Positions 57,773-64,000 of a DNA stretch of 64,000 bases are shown here, piece by piece. The position numbers and the translations under genes are program-made. The stretch is from Dermatemys mawii (lineage: Eukaryota > Chordata > Testudines > Dermatemydidae): NCBI GenBank assembly GCA_007922305.1, contig ML677364.1, positions 16,390,260-16,454,259 on the forward strand, read 5' to 3'. The notes under the pieces were generated by a model. It worked only from the letters and a program-made list of their open reading frames with translations, had not been told where the DNA came from and ran no database searches. Positions within the stretch are counted from its first letter, which is position 1. Each line of letters begins with the position of its first letter.

Positions 57773-60700
57773 ACAGGTTCCCTCCTCTCTGCTTCTTCAC
57801 TCTTACTGCTCATCAGATCTTGTTCTCTGTGCCAAGAAAGGGCATATACCTTATATGATCTCTGGGAAGTGAATAAGGTCTTAGCAGGTTACAAGTAAAT
57901 ACACAAGTAACTAAATATAAAAATAATGGACTGTTATTATTATTATTGTCTAGCAAGTTGACCCATCTGGACTATTCTGAGAAGCTACCTTTTCAGAGTG
58001 ACCGGTAATTCCAAAAGAAAATACTTTCCTTAGCTACCCTGTCCAAAGAGTGCAACTTTGAATAAAGGGAGATGTTATTGTGATTGATAACAGGTGATTC
58101 ATAAAAGGAGATGAGTCTTAGCAGAACAAGAGAGACTGTGAATAGTTGGGAGATGAGGCAGGTTTTTTTTTTCTTTATTTTCTCTTCTTCTTCATGTTCA
58201 AGAAGAACCTCTGGTATATATGATTTTGGGCTTTCAGCTGGACATAAGAGTTATTTTCCACTGGAATGCATGGTCTGGACTGTTTTCCCTAAGCCTCCAA
58301 CCCTGTACAGGGATATGTCTGCACAGCCCCTTGTGCCTCTGCAGAGTCCCATCCAAGAAAAAGGCACTTGGCAAAGCAGGCAGGTTCCTGTGCAGGGGCA
58401 GAATCTAGGCTGCTATTAAAACAAATCTATCATTATCAGGTGTGAATGCAGCCCAGCTTTTCAGAAGTGGGCAGTAATTTTAGATTTCTCAATTTCTGAG
58501 TTGTGCCAGCCTTTAGACACCTGAGCCAAATGTTAAGAGGTGCTGTGTGTGACAGATATTGCAACCCCATGCAGTATCTTGGGGGACCCTTGTATTCATT
58601 TTATCAGTGGCTTATGTATGATTAGGTGTTCTACATCATGGGGGAGAGTTACCAAAGCTCCTTCAGGAACTAAAGACAGTTGGGGGCGGGCGCGCTGGAA
58701 CAGAGGGAGGGGATCAGAGGATTATATGCTTGTGTTTTGAAAATGACTCTGGAAGAGATGTATGGTAGCTTGCAATTGCTGGCGTACAGTGGTCAGAGGT
58801 CTTGTAGACAAAGTAAAGTGCTCGTGTCTGCCTTTAGGCAAACTGGCTTGCTGAGGTATCACAGTGTAAGGCAGAGAGCTGTGTAACCTGAAAACTTCCA
58901 GTCAGAAGGGAGTGGGACATGGGTCCCTGCCCAGGGACAGATGATGGCTAGAGGCCTGACATCTGACTGGGCACTGCTGGAGTAGACCACAAAGGGGGAG
59001 GATATAGGCTCAGTTGCTCTGAAACTATGACATTGTGCCCCTTGACGTCATCTGGAGGTGTAAGTGCCCTGTGCTTCTGAAAGTCAGACCGACAATGTTT
59101 CATGTTGGACCCCAAAAGATGAGGCACCAAAAATTAGTGAACACTACTGGACAATCTGGGCCTAAAGTATTTATGTAAATGCAAATGATATTTGAGATTA
59201 TAATGACATCAGCCAACCACAGAAACATGAGCTTACTCCAGCCTTTGGAAAGTTTTGAAAAGAACGTCCAACTGCAAGAGTGCCATGGCAACGAACTGAC
59301 ATATATAATAAGTTGAAATCATTAAAATACTAACCTGTAGAATAAGGACACCTTAATGTTAGTAGGATGAGGAAATGGAAATAAGGAAGAGGGGAGAAAC
59401 TCCTATAGAATATGCATGAGTCATAATAGCCTCAGCTTAACGTATTATAAAAGTTGCATCCCAACCTGTGGGCAGTGGAAGAGAGAGAGAGAGAGAGCTG
59501 CAGCCCTGGGGAGGTGCCAGAATGATGGTCAGTGGTGATGATGAGAAAGGTGATGGTGATGAGACAACATTTCAGGTTGTCCTGCAAGGGATGGAGTGAG
59601 TATATGAATGTTCAAATGTATAGTCTGTAGTCTCTTTATCTACCTTACTGAATTAGAGTTTTTGTGACTTTGCTAAATGTATTAATGAAATATTTGTAAA
59701 TATAGAAGAGTTCATATAGTGTGAGAGTTGCAACCATGCACATTGGGGTTCCCAAGGATATAGTAATTTTAATAATACTAGGCCTGATTTGGGACAGAAA
59801 CCTGTCAATCCTCAAAATGATGCCTAGGAATTCTTAAGTAATCAATATAATTAATACATAAAACATGATCTATAGGTTAGGCTACACTAAATAGGTAATT
59901 ATTAATTTAGATGGATATGTTTAGTGACAAAATGTATTTTTGAAGCCTCATAAATATTCCTTGACAAAGGCCAGGAAGAGGTTAAAAAAAATCTACCTCT
60001 GTATCTTAAGGATTTCTACATTACCCATCACCCCTGATCCTGCAAAGACTTCTGCATACATTTAAGTTTGCAGATTGTGAGGAAATGCCATTGACTTCCA
60101 TAAGACTATTTGTAGTACATAAAATTAAAGATGTGCATACGTTTTTGCATGACTGGGGTCTTACTATATTTTTTTAATGCCTCTTAATAATTTCTCTGTT
60201 TACTAAATCTATAAGGAAAATGTAATGGGGAGCTCTGGATAATTTTCTTTTATTTAAGTGTTTAGGTATTTGCTCGTGGAATTGTTTTTTTCTGAAGAAC
60301 ACAGATTTAATTAATTTCAAAATAACTTCCTAGTAACAATCATGGAAGATCTCCATGTTGTCTGTTCCTTATTTTCTAAGATTTACTAAACTCTCTCTTT
60401 TTCTAGGTTCTTCGTTTTGTTTTCCAGACATGTATGTTTATCCATGGCTCAGTGATCACTGCTAAGGTTGGAAGTTCCAGAGAGTCATTTATCCTATTTA
60501 AAGAAAGAGATATAAAAAGATACTTCTAAGAACCATAAAGTATTTGAAAAAAGGAAGCTTCCTTTAATAGTCAATTCTTGCATTATCAGGCAAGTTTTGT
60601 TTGACTCATGACACTTTGAATTTGAATCCCTGACCTTAATATTTCAGTGATAGGATGGAGTTTGTCTCTTCTAGAATGGATACAATGTGAAATACAAGAT

Positions 60701-61654
60701 TTATAAACTTCAAATTTAAAAAGTTTTTGTTTTGTTTTGCTTGATGAAACATCCCTGTAAAGTTTAATTGGGGGTGTTTTTCTGTCTATGTTTTTTGTGG
60801 GAGAGTAGAAAGACTTGGTAGTACATCTGCTAAATTTTAACTCCAACTTAACACAGTTTATAGGAATTTCCTTACTTTAAAAAAAAAAAAACGATTCCTC
60901 AGTAATAGGGCTCCAACAGTCACCCACTCATGCCAGATCTAATTTTCCCCAAACCTTCAAAACATTTTCTATCGTTAGGTTAGAGGTAGGATGTAAAATT
61001 TCAGGTGGATTTGTATGATTTTCATGGTTTTCAAGTTAGAGAGGGAGGACAAAAAAATGGTCTGATAATAGGAAGTCTTCTTCAGCTTTAAGAATGGATA
61101 AACAAGCGACTCTTCAAAATAGTTTTCAAGAATTGTGAAATTTGTTGTTTTCCAGGTGAAACTATTGCAAAAATAATATTAATATTTTCTCAATCTATAA
61201 AAAAATTACATTTTCAAATCTCAAATAACATCCTGTTCTTTTAGTCTGCACAGAATATATCCCCAGAATTAAACTAAATACAGTTTCTAGCCCTCATAGT
61301 TAAAGAGAAAAGCTTGAAAATGTGACTACTAAAGGCTCTAAAACCAGAAGGCAAATAGATAGGTCCCCAATTTTATTTATTTAAAAATCTTATGACATTT
61401 AAGACAATCTCATGATTATTTGGGGCCTGACTATGATTTTTGAATGCTTGGAGTTATCAGTACTGTTATGTGTGAAGGTAACAATAGCACATCTATATGG
61501 ATGCATAAGAGGAACATTACTTTCATATAATGGGTCAAATTCTGGCCCTTTGAAACTCAATGACAAGAAATTCATATGGACCAGAATTTGTCCCAGAATC
61601 ATTTATAATAAATCACTCTCTCTGAAATGTTTCATTCTCTATTATTCCCTATAA
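57773..61654. other. Intergenic, no gene seen
   Basis: Mostly AT-rich. Holds a GA run at about 59479-59496 and the old repeat at 59060-59150. No exon or RNA gene. Confidence 0.55.
59060..59150. repeat. Old repeat related to 23860-23995
   Basis: TGTGCTTCTGAAAGTCAGAC, TTTCATGTTGGACCCC and GATGAGGCACCAAAAATTAG follow the same order as at 23860-23995. Confidence 0.45.
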
Positions 61655-61836
61655 CAGGGATCGGCAACGTTGGCATTCAGGACCGCAGAGTAAGCACTCT
61701 TAGTGGGCCCCGCCGGTTTGTTTACCTGGCAGTTCACCAATCGTTGCTCCCACTGGCCACGGTTCACGTCCCGGTCCAATGGGGGCTGTGGGAAGCAGCG
61801 CAGCGCTGCCCGCCGAATCCATGGCACCTGCAGACC
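61655..61836. mobile_element. Left half of a hAT MITE
   Basis: Starts CAGGGATCGGCAACGTTGGC and follows the left arm of the 10913 element (GTTTGTTTACCTG, GGTCCAATGGGGGCTG). The right arm is missing; unrelated repeat text takes over near 61837. Confidence 0.8.
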
Positions 61837-61955
61837 TCCCACAGACATGCCACCAAAGGCTGCCTGATGGCCGCCCTAAGAGCGACCACAGGCCACCCCT
61901 GCGACTTGCTGCACCAGACATGTGCTTGCTGCGCTGATGCCTGGAGCTGGCCCTG
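61837..61955. mobile_element. Right end of a second MITE
   Basis: GCTTGCTGCGCTGATGCCTG then GAGCTGGCCCTG at the end; inverted this reads CAGGGCCAGCTCCAGGCATC, a terminus of a repeat common in turtles. Joined directly to the hAT half. Confidence 0.6.
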
Positions 61956-62043
61956 CAATAGCTTAACTCTTATAATAAATAAACAGTTTGTTTACTTGCT
62001 TGCTGGTTTGCCTTTCCAGTAAGGAGTACAGATAAAGAGGTAC

Positions 62044-62111
62044 GGTGAAGTCCTAGCTCCACTGATATCAGTGGCAAAACTCCATTGACTTCAATGGAGC
62101 TGGGATTTTAC
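62044..62111. repeat. 68-bp hairpin repeat
   Basis: GGTGAAGTCCTAGCTCCACT faces, inverted, GGTAAAATCCCAGCTCCATT. Each arm has its own palindrome (CCACTGATATCAGTGG and CTCCATTGACTTCAATGGAG). Confidence 0.7.
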
Positions 62112-63730
62112 CTTTAGTTCTTTTCCTTGTTTCTGAGGAATGAGCCTTTTGAGAAGGGAGAGGGGTAGGAGACCATTGGTGGATTTCGATTGGTTAATGG
62201 TAGACATGCTTGATTATAATTTTTGATGGAGTAAAGTGAGTATTTGTTTTCACTGCATGTGCACATTTAAAAAAGTGTGCATTGAACTCACTTTGGCTTC
62301 TCAGGAGCCAGTTACTCCTGTGCATGTTCACATGGAATGGCACCTGGACAGCTAGTGAAAAGGAAATTTTAGATTTGAAAAAGACTGACAGACACTGCTA
62401 ACACAAACCATTTTAGTGACTCAATTCCATGTCTGAGTGGGAAAATCTGAAACCTTAACCAGCAATTAAAGCAATAGCCTGACAAATACTAGGAACCATG
62501 AGTAACTTTGCCCGATAGTCAGGCCAGGTCCAGATAACTGACCTCTGCACAAGTGAGCAGATTTTTCCTGGTCAAAACCAAGCACACATAAATCCAGACA
62601 CACAAATGTTAGACATCAGGATTTGGATGGTATTTCTCAAAATTTGGCCCAGGTCAATTTCAGAAACAGGATAAGACCACAGGTATTGCTGCCTCCCAAT
62701 CAGTTCAACAGACACAATGAAAACAGTATGACTACACTTCAGTGTGACCTTCCTTCCCTATCTATGTTCTTCTTGCTAACTATAGGGAGATTTGTTTTGA
62801 CTATTGAAATAAACTCAAGCAGGTGCCAGACTTAATTACAGTGCTTGATTGTGCATTAGGATGCTAGCAAAAGGGAAACAATTTGCATATACAAAAAAGG
62901 CCTGATAACAAGTGTCATTGTGTTAGGGAAAATGTACCTCGTAATTATTTTTGGTACAAGTTACTAGCAACAGTTTGGAGGTAAACACAATCAACAACAA
63001 CCCAAAAGTGAAAGCAACAAGACCTGAAAGTGACATAAATGCTTATATGGTTAATAATTGCCTGGAACCCTTTTGTGCTTGTATCTCTCGAGCTGGAGTT
63101 CATATAAAAAAGAGCACAGAAGAGTTAAAATTCAATCTGAGGATAATCCGCAGCTTGGTTCTAAGCAGTCTGATTGTGTGGAGATAGTCTCAGGTGGCTG
63201 AGGTAAAGCTTCTTTATCTGACAGAAAATGGCTGGTAGAGATTCAAAATACATGACTCACAAACGAGAAAGCAAACTTTACAGGTTAAAAAATGGCTTGT
63301 TTACCTCACTAAATGAGCCTTTACAATGAAACACAACACAAAATGTTTTCAGTGGTTGGATCCCTTCCTCTAGAGCATCCTGACTCCTTTCATCTCACAT
63401 AGACCAGATCAGTGCATGGTGCACACCAGGGCTGAGTGGGCGGGATGGGATAAAGTGAGATGAGAAAGGAGGAGTTTTATTTTTGATGAGGCTAGATCTG
63501 TTTTGGATATTGATCTATATCTAATTTTGAATCTGTTCTTATAAAGGATGCAAACGGCCTAAAATTTTAGACAGGCATTTCCAGTAATTTAAGAGAAATA
63601 AATAAAATACTGAACAGCATCAATGCTGTAAAACTAGCCAATGCCAATACAGTTCACTTTATATAGGAAGAGAATAACAAATAAACAAAGGTCACAGTCT
63701 GCTCTCATTTATATAAGTGAACAGCTAAAG
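62112..63730. other. Intergenic, no gene seen
   Basis: AT-rich DNA without recognised repeat or exon. Confidence 0.55.
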
Positions 63731-64000
63731 CAGGGGTAGGCAACCTATGGCACGGGTGCCCAAGGCGGCACGCTAGCTGATTTTCAGTGGTACTCACACT
63801 GCCCAGATGCTGGCCACCAGTTCAGGGGGCTCTGCATTTTAATTTAATTTTAAATGAAGCTTCTTAAACCTTTTAAAAACCGTATTTACTTCACACACAA
63901 CAATAGTTTAGTTATATATTATAGACTTATAGAAAGAGACCTAACAACGTTAAGATGTATTACTGGCACATAAAACCTTAAATTAGAGTGAATAAATGAA
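63731..64000 (+). mobile_element. hAT MITE cut by the window end
   Basis: Starts CAGGGGTAGGCAACCTATGG, a hAT terminus, then GCTGATTTTCAGTGGTACTC, GGGGGCTCTGCATTTTAATT, ATAGACTTATAGAAAGAGAC and TATTACTGGCACATAAAACC. This is a family I know from turtles; its right inverted end would follow just beyond 64000. Confidence 0.85.

Overview
The window is vertebrate nuclear DNA from a sauropsid, most likely a turtle with a crocodilian as second choice. The evidence is the repeat mix: truncated 3' ends of CR1 LINEs, hAT-type MITEs with 8-bp target duplications, Chompy/Harbinger-like MITEs, MIR-like SINEs, a repeat resembling the turtle REM1 type, an RTE-type LINE remnant and degenerate LTR elements. 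No prokaryotic-style operon structure is present. The species call is inference from remembered repeat families, not from a search.

One protein-coding gene is supported: SHOX, the short stature homeobox transcription factor, complete on the minus strand from the ATG at 44605 to the stop at 34247-34249. Five coding exons (44335-44605, 40909-41117, 36755-36812, 36528-36616, 34247-34492) join in frame with canonical GT-AG introns and encode 290 residues. It is SHOX and not SHOX2, because it has the SHOX-type N-terminal region, acidic linker and C-terminus and lacks the long glycine-rich insert of SHOX2. A TATA box 150 bp upstream of the ATG fits the internal promoter described for human SHOX. 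A non-coding first exon should lie further upstream (higher coordinates), but I cannot place it.

Layout: 1-33 kb is SHOX 3' flanking DNA rich in decayed transposons, with an LTR at 190-872, hAT MITEs at 8059, 10913, 13726 and 22924, CR1 at 11285, an RTE remnant at 15670-16560, an LTR-retroelement relic at 18711-20935 and an LTR-like unit at 24890-25844. From about 33 to 55.7 kb the DNA holds SHOX, its introns and its upstream region. It is nearly free of recognisable transposons, with GC-rich CpG-dense blocks alternating with AT-rich, TAAT-rich stretches that look like conserved enhancers. From 55.7 kb to the end, repeats return (CR1, MIR-like, hAT fragments), and the last hAT element runs off the window end.

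All other open reading frames I examined are short, lack homology I recognise and lie in repeats, antisense to SHOX, or in CpG-rich DNA. I saw no tRNA, rRNA or CRISPR. I did not find a clearly new biological system. The most interesting points are the TATA box that doubles as a three-codon upstream ORF, the serine tract replacing the human glycine tract, the transposon-poor regulatory domain, and several unassigned hairpin-forming repeat families.
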